The notes: a model not told the origin generated them from the sequence alone. A stretch of 64,000 nucleotides of DNA from Agilicoccus flavus (GCF_014857905.1 NZ_JACYXE010000005.1:124001-188000); one strand, 5' to 3'; positions 1 to 9,146 are shown, numbered from the stretch's first letter. Numbers and translations are program-made.

Positions 1-381
1 ATCTACGAGGCCGGAGGGAGTGAGTTGCTCGCCGCGCTGGATCGCTCCTCGCCGTCAGCCCTGCTCACGTCTTTGCGGCACTTCGCTCGGGACGAACACG
101 GCCTCTGGGACCTACTGCTCGGCACGCCACCGGCGATCTCAGGCGTGGAGAAGCAGGCCCAGGTGGCGCTGCTGGCGGCGCTCGTCGACGCGCACGCGGA
201 GGCGGCCCGTCGGGAGGCCGGAGCGGATGCCGACGTCGCCACGGAGGTGGACGCGACAACCGCCGCCCGCCTCCGTCTCGAGGTGGCCACCGCGCTGGGG
301 CTCGTCGCCGTCGGCCTCGTCGACGACGACGACGCCTGGGCGGCGCTGCTCGCCCGCACCCCAGCCACGTCCTCGGGGTGA
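1..381 (+). CDS. hypothetical protein, C-terminal part
   Basis: The frame is open from the first base of the window to a TGA at 379-381, so the true start lies upstream. The visible 126 residues are alanine- and leucine-rich, with an acidic run (VDDDDAW) near the end, and look mostly helical and soluble. No catalytic motif, signal peptide or membrane segment is visible and I do not recognise a family. The gene converges on the minus-strand DUF1648 gene 44 bases downstream. The codon bias (G/C in third positions) matches the real genes around it. An internal TTG at 25 is a possible start but nothing requires it. Confidence 0.5.
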   Translation: MYEAGGSELLAALDRSSPSALLTSLRHFARDEHGLWDLLLGTPPAISGVEKQAQVALLAALVDAHAEAARREAGADADVATEVDATTAARLRLEVATALGLVAVGLVDDDDAWAALLARTPATSSG

Positions 382-424
382 TCGGCCGCGCCGACGAGCT
401 GCCGGACATCGGGATCGCCGCCCC

Positions 425-934
425 TCAGGTCGACCGATCCGGCGGCGGCGCGTACCGGCGGATCGTGAGGTCGACGCACCACAGGGCCGTGATCACGAGG
501 AACGCGCCGAGCGCGATCCACGACTCCGCCCCCATCGCCGGCGGGGTCCGCCGGTTGGCCGCGACCATCGCCACCTCCATGACGGTGAGGAACGCGCCGG
601 TCATTGCGGCGAACAGGAGCATGTCGTCGAGGAAGCGCCGCCGGAACGCGGCGCGCCGCTGCGGGGCGAGCCAGTAGTCCTTGTGCGGGACGTTGACGAA
701 CGTCCCCGACCCGGCCGTGCACACCCACCCCAGCGCCGGCAGCCCGAGCAGGATCAGCGCGCCGACGGCGAGGGTCGTCGCCACGTAGACCCCCCGGGAC
801 GTCGACCCGTCGCCGGCGCCGGCCGCGTCGAAGTGCGAGACGACCTGCTCGGGGAGCTGCCCGAGCGACCAGAGCGCGACCCCGACGTAGGCCACGACGA
901 CCAGCGCGTACAGCGCGACGACCCACCTGCGCAC
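425..934 (-). CDS. DUF1648 domain membrane protein
   Basis: The 169-residue product has an N-terminal membrane helix (about residues 5-25) followed by the DUF1648 signature around LPEQVVSHFDAAGAGD, in which a P..V..HF..G pattern is typical. Further helices lie at about 50-70, 105-127 and 138-158. A conserved-looking NVPHKDYWLAP stretch follows helix two. DUF1648 is also the N-terminal domain of SdpI immunity proteins, but this short actinobacterial form has no assigned function. The start is GTG at 934, preceded by a strong GAGGAGG ribosome site. It converges on the partial gene to its left. Confidence 0.75.
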   Translation of the reverse strand: MRRWVVALYALVVVAYVGVALWSLGQLPEQVVSHFDAAGAGDGSTSRGVYVATTLAVGALILLGLPALGWVCTAGSGTFVNVPHKDYWLAPQRRAAFRRRFLDDMLLFAAMTGAFLTVMEVAMVAANRRTPPAMGAESWIALGAFLVITALWCVDLTIRRYAPPPDRST

Positions 935-1110
935 CCTCCACCTCCTCCCCGCTCGGCATCCTTAGACCAGGCTAGGAGACGGCGGAACGATCCGTCGGCT
1001 CACCCGGCGTCGATCGACGGCCCGGTTCCGCACCCTTGTGGGCGAGCGGGGGTCCGAGCGCGGCACCGAGCACAGGTCTGCCGTCGACGGTCCGCGGACG
1101 ACGGACCGCC

Positions 1111-1989
1111 TCAGGCCGTCCCGAGCCGCCGGGCCCGGACCGCCTCCGCCGGCGAGCCGGGGGTGGGCGCCCACCGGTTGATCCCGGCCTGCTGCGCCAG
1201 GCTCCACGCGTTCGTCGCGACCCAGTAGACGAGGATGCCGGCGGGCACCGCGCCGGCCCCGACGACGATGCCGAGCGCCGAGACCGCCGGGAGCATCCGC
1301 TGCACTGCGGCCATGCTCTCGGGAGCGTCCGCGAGGTTCAGGCCGGGCAGGACGAAGAACCGCTGCGTGACGTAGGTGAGGGCGGCCGCGGCGACGACGA
1401 GCGCCGCCATGGCCGCCAGCGTGCCCGGGCGGCCACCCGCGAGGGCCGCGGTCACGGTGTCGCCCAACGAGACTCCCCCGAGCCGGGCCGCGTCGGCCAG
1501 GCGGACCAGATCGGGTGTCATCGCGCCGACGCTCTCGTGGTGCGACACGGCGAGCAGGACGCGGTAGAGGGCGAACATCACCGGGATCTGGAGCAGCAGC
1601 GGCAGGCACCCGAGGCCGCCGGCGCCGTGCTCGCGGCGGACGGCGAGCATCTCCGCCCGGTAGGCGCGCATCGAGTCGACGTCGGTGCGGCCGCGGTACC
1701 GCTGCGCCAGGGCGGACAGGTGGGGTCGGGCGCGGGCCAGGGCCCGACCGGACCGGATCTGGTGGACGACGAGCGGGAGGGTCACCGCCCGGACGACGGC
1801 GACGAGGACGACGACGGCCGCGACCCACGCGAGGCCCGAGCCGGGCGCGAGGCCGAGCGAGGTGAGGGCCGTGTGGGCGGCGGCGAGGACGGACGAGACG
1901 GCGGACTCGAAGGGCGCGAGCACGGCCGTGAACGGGGTGAACGGGGCGGCAGACAGGGACACGAGGGACTCCGGACGAACGAGCGGCAC
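1111..1989 (-). CDS. YidC/Oxa1-type membrane protein insertase paralogue
   Basis: The 292-residue protein has the YidC core. An N-terminal helix is followed by a second helix (about residues 53-73) and a basic cytoplasmic hairpin rich in Arg, then GGLGCLPLLLQIPVMFALY, the conserved membrane segment of the family, then three more helices. The family inserts and folds membrane proteins. This copy lies away from the usual rnpA-yidC-jag locus, so it is probably a second paralogue of the kind many actinobacteria carry. The GTG at 1989 is used as start. Its first 20 residues are weakly conserved in character, so translation could begin slightly downstream. The gene upstream encodes a small membrane protein in the same orientation and may be co-transcribed. 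Confidence 0.82.
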   Translation of the reverse strand: MPLVRPESLVSLSAAPFTPFTAVLAPFESAVSSVLAAAHTALTSLGLAPGSGLAWVAAVVVLVAVVRAVTLPLVVHQIRSGRALARARPHLSALAQRYRGRTDVDSMRAYRAEMLAVRREHGAGGLGCLPLLLQIPVMFALYRVLLAVSHHESVGAMTPDLVRLADAARLGGVSLGDTVTAALAGGRPGTLAAMAALVVAAAALTYVTQRFFVLPGLNLADAPESMAAVQRMLPAVSALGIVVGAGAVPAGILVYWVATNAWSLAQQAGINRWAPTPGSPAEAVRARRLGTA

Positions 1990-2132
1990 CGCGCCCGGCC
2001 ACCTCGGCGGGGGCTACGGGGCGCGGACGGGCCGCGACGGTAGGGGGGATTCGTCTCGAGCCCACGCCGGAGCGCACGAGCACCCGCGGCCCGAGCGGGC
2101 CGGGGGTCAGGGAGCGATCGAGGGCGGGCTCG

Positions 2133-2441
2133 TCAGAGCCCGCACCCGGGGGCACGGGGCCGCTCCGGGCGCCCGCGGAACTCCACGCGGGACGGGGAGG
2201 GGGTGTTGCGCCGCTGCGCGCGGACCCGCACGGGGGCCGGGTCCTGCCGCGGCCGTAGGAACGTGACCAGGGCGAACGCGAGCGCCGCGGCCGACAGGCC
2301 GGCGGCGAGCAGGGGCACGACGAGCGCCATCGCGCCCGCGGTGTCGCCCGACAGCACGGGCACGGCGATCGCGAGGGCCGGCAGGAGGAGCAGCACGGCG
2401 GCGGGCAGGGTGAGCGTCGGCGTACGACGGTCGCGGCTCAT
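2133..2441 (-). CDS. small membrane protein beside yidC (DUF6412-like)
   Basis: The product is 102 residues with two hydrophobic segments (about residues 11-30 and 33-60) and an Arg/Pro-rich C-terminal tail that should be cytoplasmic. The ATG at 2441 follows a strong AGGAGG; the same frame is open for 14 codons upstream but that part looks non-coding. Small two-helix proteins of the DUF6412 type are commonly found beside extra YidC genes in actinobacteria. I assign it on size, topology and neighbourhood rather than on a diagnostic motif. It is 143 bases upstream of the yidC paralogue on the same strand. Confidence 0.55.
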   Translation of the reverse strand: MSRDRRTPTLTLPAAVLLLLPALAIAVPVLSGDTAGAMALVVPLLAAGLSAAALAFALVTFLRPRQDPAPVRVRAQRRNTPSPSRVEFRGRPERPRAPGCGL

Positions 2442-2765
2442 CTCGTCCTCCTCGGTCGGTGCCTCCGCATCCGCGGCCCTCACACACTCTCACGGGGGCC
2501 ACGGTTCGGGGCGGCGCGAACGGGGTCGACGGCCCCGTCACGTATGCGACGACTCGGATCCCGCGATGGTTCCCGGCTCGCCGCCCGCCGCGGCACACGC
2601 GGGCCGGATCGGTCGCGCCCCGGCCTTCCGTCGGTCCTCCCACCACCCGCAAGCGCGCGGCGTTCACGCGTGTTGCATCCATCCGGGGCGCCTCGCGGCG
2701 TGTCGGCGGCGACGCGCCCGCGCGGGGTCTGTCCGAATCGAGCGCCTCGGGTGACACTGAGGGGC

Positions 2766-3398
2766 ATGCGATTCCCCCCGACGGTCGTCGACAACCGTGT
2801 CCGTGCCGGCGACGCCGGGCGGGTCTGGGCCGGGGTCGATCCCGAGGCCGCGGGTCTGGTCGGCCGCATCCAGTGCGGGCTGATCGGCAGCCGTCGCCTC
2901 GCGATCGCCTACCGCCACGACACCGCCTTCACCGTGCTCGCGGCGGCCGCGGCGAGGGCCTTCGGGGCCCACCAGGTCGTCGCCGTGCTGCACCCGGTCG
3001 CCGCAGGCGCCGACGCCGACGTCGACGACGCCTGGGCCCTCGCCCAGGCCGCCGGCGTCGAGCTCGTCCGCCTCGCCGACCTCTCCCACCGGACCGGCCT
3101 GGCCCTCGACCCCGCGGATCGGGCGCCCCGCGCGGGCCACCGCGGCCGCGTGGACCGCCGGGAGCACGGGCCGTGGCACGGCGCCGACCTCGGCGAACTC
3201 GGCGTCGACACCCTCGCCCACCCGTGCCTGCTCCGGCCCGACGCGCCCGAGCCGGCCCGGCTCGCCGCGGCACCGCGCCACCGCGTCCTGCGCCCCCTGC
3301 TCGACGCCGGGCTGACCCGTGAGGACGTCGACGCGGTCGCGGGCGCCCTCGGCCTGCCCGTGTGCCCGCCCCCGGTGGCCCAGGGCGCCCGGGCCTGA
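2766..3398 (+). CDS. LarE-like protein with lost PP-loop
   Basis: The 210-residue protein resembles LarE, the sacrificial sulfur transferase of nickel-pincer cofactor synthesis, in two places. Residues 40-75 follow the LarE N-terminal fold, but where the SGGVDS ATP-binding PP-loop should be it reads RHDTAF. The C-terminal LRPLLDAGLTREDVDAVAGA plus LGLPVCPP matches the LarE 'PL.EAGLTK.DVR..A..LGLP..DKP' region. The RCYFC segment carrying the sulfur-donor cysteine is missing and the protein is about 60 residues short. A functional sulfur transferase is therefore unlikely; it could be a decayed or repurposed paralogue. LarC is encoded nearby on the other strand, which supports the assignment. 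Confidence 0.45.
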   Translation: MRFPPTVVDNRVRAGDAGRVWAGVDPEAAGLVGRIQCGLIGSRRLAIAYRHDTAFTVLAAAAARAFGAHQVVAVLHPVAAGADADVDDAWALAQAAGVELVRLADLSHRTGLALDPADRAPRAGHRGRVDRREHGPWHGADLGELGVDTLAHPCLLRPDAPEPARLAAAPRHRVLRPLLDAGLTREDVDAVAGALGLPVCPPPVAQGARA

Positions 3399-3420
3399 GC
3401 GCGACGGCCCGGGCCGGACC

Positions 3421-4917
3421 TCAGGGCGCCGGCGCGGGCATGACCGGCGGGACGTACTCGAACGTCGTCCCGAGCAACCACACGAGGAGCAGCACCACCG
3501 GCAGGTGGATCATGAACTGCAGGAACGTGAACCCGACGATGTCGCGCGCCCGCAGCTTGAGCACGGCGAGCAGCGGCAGCATGAAGAACGGGTTGACGAG
3601 GTTCGGCAGCGCCTCGGCGATGTTGTAGATCTGCACCGTCCAGCCGAGGTTCATGCCCACGTCGGTCGCCGCCTGCATGACGTAGGGCGCCTCGACGAGC
3701 CACTTCCCGCCGCCGGAGGGGACGGCCAGGCCGAGGATCGCCGTGTAGATCGCGATGACGACCGCGAACGCCCCGCCGCCACCGAGGCTCGTGAAGAGCT
3801 CGGCGAGCAGGTGCGAGACGGTCGCCCCGTCCCGCCCCTGGGCCTTCGTCAACAGCGCGGCCATCGCGGCGTAGAGGGGGAACTGCACGAGGATGCCGGC
3901 CGTCGCGGGCACCGCCCGGCTCACCGCCCGCAGGAACCGCGCGGGCGTGCCGTGCAGGACGAGGCCGAGCATGAGGAAGACGAAGAGGTAGCCGTTGAGG
4001 CTGCTCATGACGCTCAACCACGGCTTCGTGACGAACTGGAGCACGATCCAGCCGAGGGTGAGCACACCCATGATCGCCGGCAGCCACACCTGGTGCTCGA
4101 GCCACTCGCCGGGTCGGCTCGGCGGGGTGACCTCGTCGGGCTCGTCGACGAGGTCGACGTCCATGTCCTGCGCCGTGCGGGTCGCGCCTGCCTTCGGCGC
4201 CGACGCCCACGCGATGACGACGGACAGCACACCGAGGATGAGCGCGGTGAGCAGCGACTGCCACGTGAAGATCGTCTTGCCGAAGTCGAGGACGCCGGTG
4301 ATCTGCAGCAACGCGGGCGGGATCGACTTGGGCGTCGCCTGGAGCTGCGCGGCCGACGAGCTCAGGCCGAGCGCCCAGATGGCGCCGAGACCGAGGAACG
4401 CGGCGGCGCCGAGGGCGCGGTAGTCGACGCGGAGGTCGGTGCGGCGCGCGATCGCGCGAGCGAGGAGGCCGCCGAAGATGAGCGACAACCCCCAGTTGAG
4501 CATCGACACCGCCATCGACAGCGCGGCGACGAAGGCGATCGCGCTGCGGCCGGTGCCGGGCACGAGCGCGAGCCGGTCGATGAGGCGGGCCACGGGCGGG
4601 CTCGTCGCGACGACGTACCCGGTGAGCACGACCATCGCCATCTGCAGGGTGAACGCGGTGAGGTCCCAGAAGCCGTCGCCGAAGGAGCCGACGATCGCCC
4701 CCGGCCACGCGCCGTTGAGCAGCGCCGCGACCGCGCACACGACGACGCCGACGAGCGCGAAGATGTACGCGTCCGGGAACCACTTCTCGGTCCAGCGGGC
4801 CAGGCTCTGCGCGACGCGGGCGAGGCCGCGCTCGTCGTGCGCACCGTGTTCGCCGGCCGGCCCCGACCGGCCGGGTTCGCCGTCGGTGGGGCGGGACGCC
4901 GCGGCGGCTCCACTCAT
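3421..4917 (-). CDS. short-chain fatty acid transporter, AtoE family
   Basis: This 498-residue integral membrane protein has about 12 hydrophobic segments and belongs to the AtoE/short-chain fatty acid uptake family. Typical features are the N-terminal RWTEKWFPDAYIFALVG, the SMLNWGLSLIFGGLLAR segment, and the late LAVPSGGGKWLVEAPY and EALPNLVNPFFMLPLLA regions. A soluble loop at about residues 240-275 is acidic. The predicted role is proton-linked uptake of butyrate/acetoacetate-like acids. The ATG at 4917 follows AGGAGG. It lies 60 bases downstream of larC on the same strand, so the two may be co-transcribed. Because of the lar context, a 2-hydroxy acid such as lactate is an alternative substrate. 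Confidence 0.85.
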   Translation of the reverse strand: MSGAAAASRPTDGEPGRSGPAGEHGAHDERGLARVAQSLARWTEKWFPDAYIFALVGVVVCAVAALLNGAWPGAIVGSFGDGFWDLTAFTLQMAMVVLTGYVVATSPPVARLIDRLALVPGTGRSAIAFVAALSMAVSMLNWGLSLIFGGLLARAIARRTDLRVDYRALGAAAFLGLGAIWALGLSSSAAQLQATPKSIPPALLQITGVLDFGKTIFTWQSLLTALILGVLSVVIAWASAPKAGATRTAQDMDVDLVDEPDEVTPPSRPGEWLEHQVWLPAIMGVLTLGWIVLQFVTKPWLSVMSSLNGYLFVFLMLGLVLHGTPARFLRAVSRAVPATAGILVQFPLYAAMAALLTKAQGRDGATVSHLLAELFTSLGGGGAFAVVIAIYTAILGLAVPSGGGKWLVEAPYVMQAATDVGMNLGWTVQIYNIAEALPNLVNPFFMLPLLAVLKLRARDIVGFTFLQFMIHLPVVLLLVWLLGTTFEYVPPVMPAPAP

Positions 4918-4977
4918 GTCGGGGTGACCTCCTGCTCGGCCCGGCCGCGCCGAGTGCGCGCCGGATGCCCCCGCAAC

Positions 4978-6438
4978 CTAGGAGCCGCCGCCCCCCGGGT
5001 CAACGCGGGCGGGTGCGTGCTCCCCTCCGGTCGTCGGGCGGCGGTCCGCGTGCGGGGAACGGTCCGGCCACGCCCCGCCGGGCACGAGTCCGGCGGCGGC
5101 CCCGGCGGCCGCCGCGGCGGCGAGCGCGTCGGCGACGGGGCGCCCGGCCTCGGCGGCCAGGGCGAGGGCGTCCTCGTACTCGGGGGTGGCGCGGACGACC
5201 TCACCGCTGCGGTGGCCGACCTTGACGCGCACGGGACCGGTGGTGTCCCCGCAGGTCACGTCGAGGGTGACCCAGCCGCGCTCGAGCCCGACGCGGTGGT
5301 GCACGGCGCTGCGGACCCCGAAGGTGCTCGTCGCCCGGAACAGGTGCTCGCGCACCGCCGACTCGTGCTCGGGGCGGACGAGCGCGGCGACGAGGTGGGC
5401 GGGGCGGCCCTTCTTCATGAGGATGGGGGTGAGCCACGCGTCGAGGGCGCCGGCGTCGAGCAGGCCTGCGAGGACGCTCGGCCACGCCCGCGGGTCGAGG
5501 TCGTCCACGTTCGCCTCGAGGCGCAGGAGACGCTCCGGGACCTGGCCCTGCTGCTCCGCCGGCGGCGTCGGCTCGGCCCGGTGCATCGACTCGGCCCGGT
5601 CCGCCGGGCCGGCCCGGTCCGCCGCGTGGGCCTGGTCCGCCGGCTCGGCCGGGTCGGACACCACGACCCGCACGACGTTCGGCCAGGGCAGGTCGTCGCG
5701 GGTGCCGGCGCCGACACCCACCGCCCGCACCGCCCCCGAGGGCAGGGCGCGCGGGCCCGCCCACGCGGCCAGGGCGACGAGGAGCGCGACGCCGGTGGGG
5801 GTGGCGAGCTCGCCGAGCCGGCCGGCAAGTGGATCACCCGCCGCCCTCGGGGCGCCGGCGGCCGGCACCCCCGCCGCGGCGAGGAGCTCGAGCACCGCGG
5901 GCACGGGCACCGACATGCGGCCGTGGGCGGCGCGGACGACCCCGTCGCCGAGGGCGATCTCGGAGGTCGTCAGCTCCTCGACGCCGAGGTCCTCGAGGGC
6001 GGCGCACACGCCGACGACGTCCGCGATCGAGTCCCACGAGCCGACCTCGTGGAAGTGGACCTCGTCGACGTCGACCCCGTGGACGCGGGCCTCCGCCGCC
6101 GCGAGCGCCCCGAAGGCGAGCAGCGCGCGTCGGCGGACGCGGGCGGGCAGCTCCGCCCGCTCGAGGAGGCCGCGGATCTGCGCCCAGGCGCGGTGGGGTT
6201 GGTCGGCGGCGACGAGGTGCACGTCGACCGCGGTGGCGCGCATGGAGCCGCGCACCACCGACCGCCGGGCCAGGCGCACGGTGTCGGGTAGTACCGCCTC
6301 GACGTCGCGCCGCACGACCTCAAGGTCGGCGCCCGCGTCGAGCAGGGCGGCCAGCAGCATGTCGCCGGCCACGCCCACCCCGGCGTCGACCCAGGCGGCG
6401 CGGCCGGTGGGCAGGTGGCCGGACCGATCGGAACGCAT
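4978..6438 (-). CDS. larC: nickel pincer cofactor biosynthesis protein LarC
   Basis: LarC inserts nickel into the pincer nucleotide cofactor of lactate racemase-type enzymes. The 486-residue product opens with WVDAGVGVAGDMLLAALLDAGA, matching the family's DxxxGxxGDM start. It then has the His-rich DEVHFHEVGSWDSIADVVG, a LEANVDDLDPRAW segment and ILMKKGRPAH, all diagnostic. A central insertion around residues 260-290 is a low-complexity Ala/Asp/Arg/Pro linker made of roughly 15-base direct repeats (about 5572-5660). The start is ATG at 6438. No LarB or LarA is visible, and the only LarE-like protein nearby lacks its active site, so the rest of the pathway must lie elsewhere or be absent. Confidence 0.85.
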   Translation of the reverse strand: MRSDRSGHLPTGRAAWVDAGVGVAGDMLLAALLDAGADLEVVRRDVEAVLPDTVRLARRSVVRGSMRATAVDVHLVAADQPHRAWAQIRGLLERAELPARVRRRALLAFGALAAAEARVHGVDVDEVHFHEVGSWDSIADVVGVCAALEDLGVEELTTSEIALGDGVVRAAHGRMSVPVPAVLELLAAAGVPAAGAPRAAGDPLAGRLGELATPTGVALLVALAAWAGPRALPSGAVRAVGVGAGTRDDLPWPNVVRVVVSDPAEPADQAHAADRAGPADRAESMHRAEPTPPAEQQGQVPERLLRLEANVDDLDPRAWPSVLAGLLDAGALDAWLTPILMKKGRPAHLVAALVRPEHESAVREHLFRATSTFGVRSAVHHRVGLERGWVTLDVTCGDTTGPVRVKVGHRSGEVVRATPEYEDALALAAEAGRPVADALAAAAAAGAAAGLVPGGAWPDRSPHADRRPTTGGEHAPARVDPGGGGS

Positions 6439-6777
6439 GGGCCCGACGGTATCGCCCGCACCTCGCCGGGCCGCGCCGCACGGCGGCGCACACGGCCGCC
6501 CTCGGCCGCGCTCGCCCCGGCACCCTGCAGGCGACGACTTCTCCGACCCCGGCCGGCGCACGACCACGTCGTCGCCCCCGGCCCGCCGCACCGACGCGGG
6601 GACCGCTGACGTCGCGGCGACGGACTCCGTCGCCCGCCCATCCGCCCGCACCGGATCACTCCCACCGATCGCCCCCGGATCCCGTTGCCGCGCCGACGGG
6701 TTCGCCCGTCCACCCTGCGCAGGCGGTGAGCCGGGGCTAGGTTGAGCGGCATCGTCACCTGCGCAAAGGAGCTCGTC
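6439..6777. other. intergenic region between larC and amylase
   Basis: The two flanking genes diverge, so this stretch must hold both promoters. An AAAGGAG ribosome site at about 6765-6771 precedes the amylase GTG. I see no convincing -35/-10 pair, no clear palindromic operator and no credible small gene. Confidence 0.5.
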
Positions 6778-8979
6778 GTGACCCGCCCCTCCCCCGCGAT
6801 CCGGCTGGCGGCGGCCGCCGTCGGCACCGGCCTCGCCTGCTCGACGCTCGTGCCCGCCTCCGCGGCGGCCGCCCCCACGTCCGCCGACTCCTCCCCGACC
6901 ACGGCCGCCAGGCCGGCCGCGACTCCTGCGTCCGGTCCGGCCACACCGGCGGCGCCCGGCCCGTCGGACCGGGCCCTCGCCCGCGACTCGGTGCGCCCGG
7001 GCCCGACGCGCGAGCGCTTCTACTTCGTCATGGCCGACCGGTTCGCGAACGGCTCGACCGCCAACGACCGGGGCGGCCTGACCGGAGGGCCGCTGCGCAC
7101 CGGCTTCGCGCCGACCCACAAGGGCTTCTTCCACGGCGGCGACCTCGCCGGACTGACGGGCAAGCTCGACTACATCAAAGGGATGGGCACGACGGCGATC
7201 TGGCTGACGCCGTCCTTCAAGAACCGCCCCGTGCAGGGCGGGCCCGGAACGCAGAGCGCGGGATATCACGGGTACTGGGTCACCGATTTCACACGCATCG
7301 ACCCGCACTTCGGCACCAACGAGGAGATGAAGTCCCTCATCGCCGCCGCGCACGCGAAGGGGATGAAGGTCTACTTCGACATCATCACCAACCACACCGC
7401 CGACGTCATCGGCTACGCCGAGAAGACGTACACCTACCGGGACAAGAAGACGTACCCGTACAAGGACGCGTCGGGGAAGGTCTTCGACGACCGCGACCAC
7501 GCGGGCCGGAGCAGCTTCCCGCGGCTCGACCCGAAGGTCTCCTTCCCCTACACGCCGACGTTCGCCTCCCCGGGCGACGCGAGCGTGAAGGTTCCTTCCT
7601 GGCTCAACGACCCGACGATGTACCACAACCGGGGCGACACGACCTTCGAGGGCGAGAACTCCCTCTACGGCGACTTCTTCGGCCTCGACGACCTCTTCAC
7701 CGAGCGCCCCGAGGTCGTGCGCGGCATGGGCGACATCTACGCGGCGTGGATCGACCTCGGCATCGACGGCTTCCGCATCGACACGACCAAGCACGTGAAC
7801 ATGGAGTTCTGGCAGGCGTTCGCGCCGCGCATGATGCAGCACGCGGCCGCCGTCGGGCGGGGCGACTTCTTCATGTTCGGAGAGGTGGCCTCCGACGACC
7901 CGGTGATCATGAGCGAGTACCCGACGAAGGGAAAGCTGCCGGCCACGCTCGACTTCGGGTTCCAGAAGGCAGCGCAGAACTTCGTCGCGGGCAAGCCCGC
8001 GGCCGACCTCGCGCGGTTCTACGTGAACGACGACCTCTACACCGACGCCGACTCCAACGCCTATTCACTGCCGACCTTTACGGGCAATCACGACATGGGC
8101 CGCCTGCCCATGCTCCTGACCAAGGACGGCGTCGCCACGCGCACGCTCTACCCGCGGGTGCGGTTGGCGAACGAGCTCATGTTCCTCACCCGCGGCCAGC
8201 CGATCACGTATTACGGCGACGAACAGGGCTTCATCGGCGGCGCCGGGGACCAGGACGCCCGCCAGGACATGTTCGCGACGAAGACGCCGCTGTACGCGAA
8301 CCAGACGAATCTTATCGGGCGTGCCGGGGCGCGCGACCGGTTCGACGCCCGCTCGCCCCTGTACCGGCAGATCGCAGGGCTGTCGCGGCTGCGGGCCGCG
8401 CACCCGGCGCTCGCCGACGGCGCGCAACTGCCGCGGTACGCCGCCGCGTCCGCGGGGGTGTTCGCCGTGAGCCGCGTCGACGCCCGGGCCCACCGCGAGT
8501 ACGTCGTCGCCGCGAACAACTCGACCCGCGCCCGGACGGCCACGTTCGCCACGTCCACGAGCCGCGCCCGCTTCGCGCCGCTGCACGGCACCCGCCGCGC
8601 GCGGGTGTCCGACCGCGCCGGCCGCCTCACCGTGACCGTGCCGCCGCTGTCGACCGTCGTCTACCGGGCCGACCGCGCCGTGGACGCCCACCGGGCGGCG
8701 CCGCGGGTGACCCTGCAGCGCGCCTTCCCGCGCACCGCGGACGGCCGGACCCGCATCACGGCGAACGTGCCCGCGAACCGCGTCGTCCAGGCGACGTTCC
8801 TCGCCCGGCCGGCGGGCACGACCCGCTGGAGCACGCTCGGCACCGACGACAACGCGCCCTACCGCGTGTTCGCCGACACCGCCCGCTGGCGCACCGGCAC
8901 CCGGCTGGAGTACCGCGTCGTCGTCAAGGACGAGGCCGGGCGCGTGAGGGGCGCGAGCACGACCGCCACCGCCCCGTGA
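6778..8979 (+). CDS. secreted alpha-amylase family protein (GH13)
   Basis: The 733-residue protein starts at GTG 6778, eight bases after AAAGGAG. It has a Sec signal peptide (about residues 1-32, ending in an Ala-rich cleavage region), then a Thr/Pro/Ala linker and a GH13 barrel. All four GH13 blocks are present: DIITNH (D201-H206), GFRIDTTKH with nucleophile D335, FGEVAS with acid/base E369, and TGNHD with D439. Residues beyond about 530 form the beta-rich C-domain, followed by a further beta-type module of about 90 residues that may bind starch or the cell surface. It should hydrolyse extracellular alpha-glucans. It is monocistronic, with a strong hairpin right after the stop. Confidence 0.92.
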   Translation: MTRPSPAIRLAAAAVGTGLACSTLVPASAAAAPTSADSSPTTAARPAATPASGPATPAAPGPSDRALARDSVRPGPTRERFYFVMADRFANGSTANDRGGLTGGPLRTGFAPTHKGFFHGGDLAGLTGKLDYIKGMGTTAIWLTPSFKNRPVQGGPGTQSAGYHGYWVTDFTRIDPHFGTNEEMKSLIAAAHAKGMKVYFDIITNHTADVIGYAEKTYTYRDKKTYPYKDASGKVFDDRDHAGRSSFPRLDPKVSFPYTPTFASPGDASVKVPSWLNDPTMYHNRGDTTFEGENSLYGDFFGLDDLFTERPEVVRGMGDIYAAWIDLGIDGFRIDTTKHVNMEFWQAFAPRMMQHAAAVGRGDFFMFGEVASDDPVIMSEYPTKGKLPATLDFGFQKAAQNFVAGKPAADLARFYVNDDLYTDADSNAYSLPTFTGNHDMGRLPMLLTKDGVATRTLYPRVRLANELMFLTRGQPITYYGDEQGFIGGAGDQDARQDMFATKTPLYANQTNLIGRAGARDRFDARSPLYRQIAGLSRLRAAHPALADGAQLPRYAAASAGVFAVSRVDARAHREYVVAANNSTRARTATFATSTSRARFAPLHGTRRARVSDRAGRLTVTVPPLSTVVYRADRAVDAHRAAPRVTLQRAFPRTADGRTRITANVPANRVVQATFLARPAGTTRWSTLGTDDNAPYRVFADTARWRTGTRLEYRVVVKDEAGRVRGASTTATAP

Positions 8980-8985
8980 GGGCCG

Positions 8986-9013
8986 GACCCCGCCGCCGGT
9001 GAGCGGCGGGGTC
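8986..9013 (+). terminator. hairpin terminator after amylase gene
   Basis: There is a perfect 11-bp stem (GACCCCGCCGC / GCGGCGGGGTC) with a 6-base loop, starting 7 bases after the amylase stop. No U-run follows, as is usual in very GC-rich actinobacteria. Confidence 0.7.
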
Positions 9014-9022
9014 GGCGGGCCT

Positions 9023-9090
9023 GGTCGACGGCCGGACGAGGGTCGACGGCCGGACGAGGGTCGACGGCCGGGCATGGGTCGACGGCCGGT
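9023..9090. repeat. 18-bp tandem repeat, 3.8 copies
   Basis: Copies begin at 9023, 9041, 9059 and 9077. The core GGTCGACGGCCGG is invariant and is followed by ACGAG in copies one and two and GCATG in copy three. The array sits between the amylase terminator and the start of the MFS gene at 9147. It has the form of a variable-number tandem repeat and is too short in period to be a CRISPR array. A spacer or protein-binding role is possible but nothing shows it. Confidence 0.85.
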
Positions 9091-9146
9091 CACGGGGGGT
9101 CGAGGCGCGGGTCGACGGGTGAGCGCGGTGGAAGACTGAGGGCACC

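Noticed and set aside
3319-6291. A 990-codon open frame on the plus strand
   Set aside because: It lies antisense to the AtoE transporter and larC, is almost all Arg/Gly/Glu/Asp/His, has no domain, and is a shadow of GC-rich coding DNA on the other strand. Similar long frames antisense to other genes were discarded for the same reason.
9023-9090. CRISPR-like array
   Set aside because: The unit is 18 bases with no variable spacer; no cas genes are in the window.
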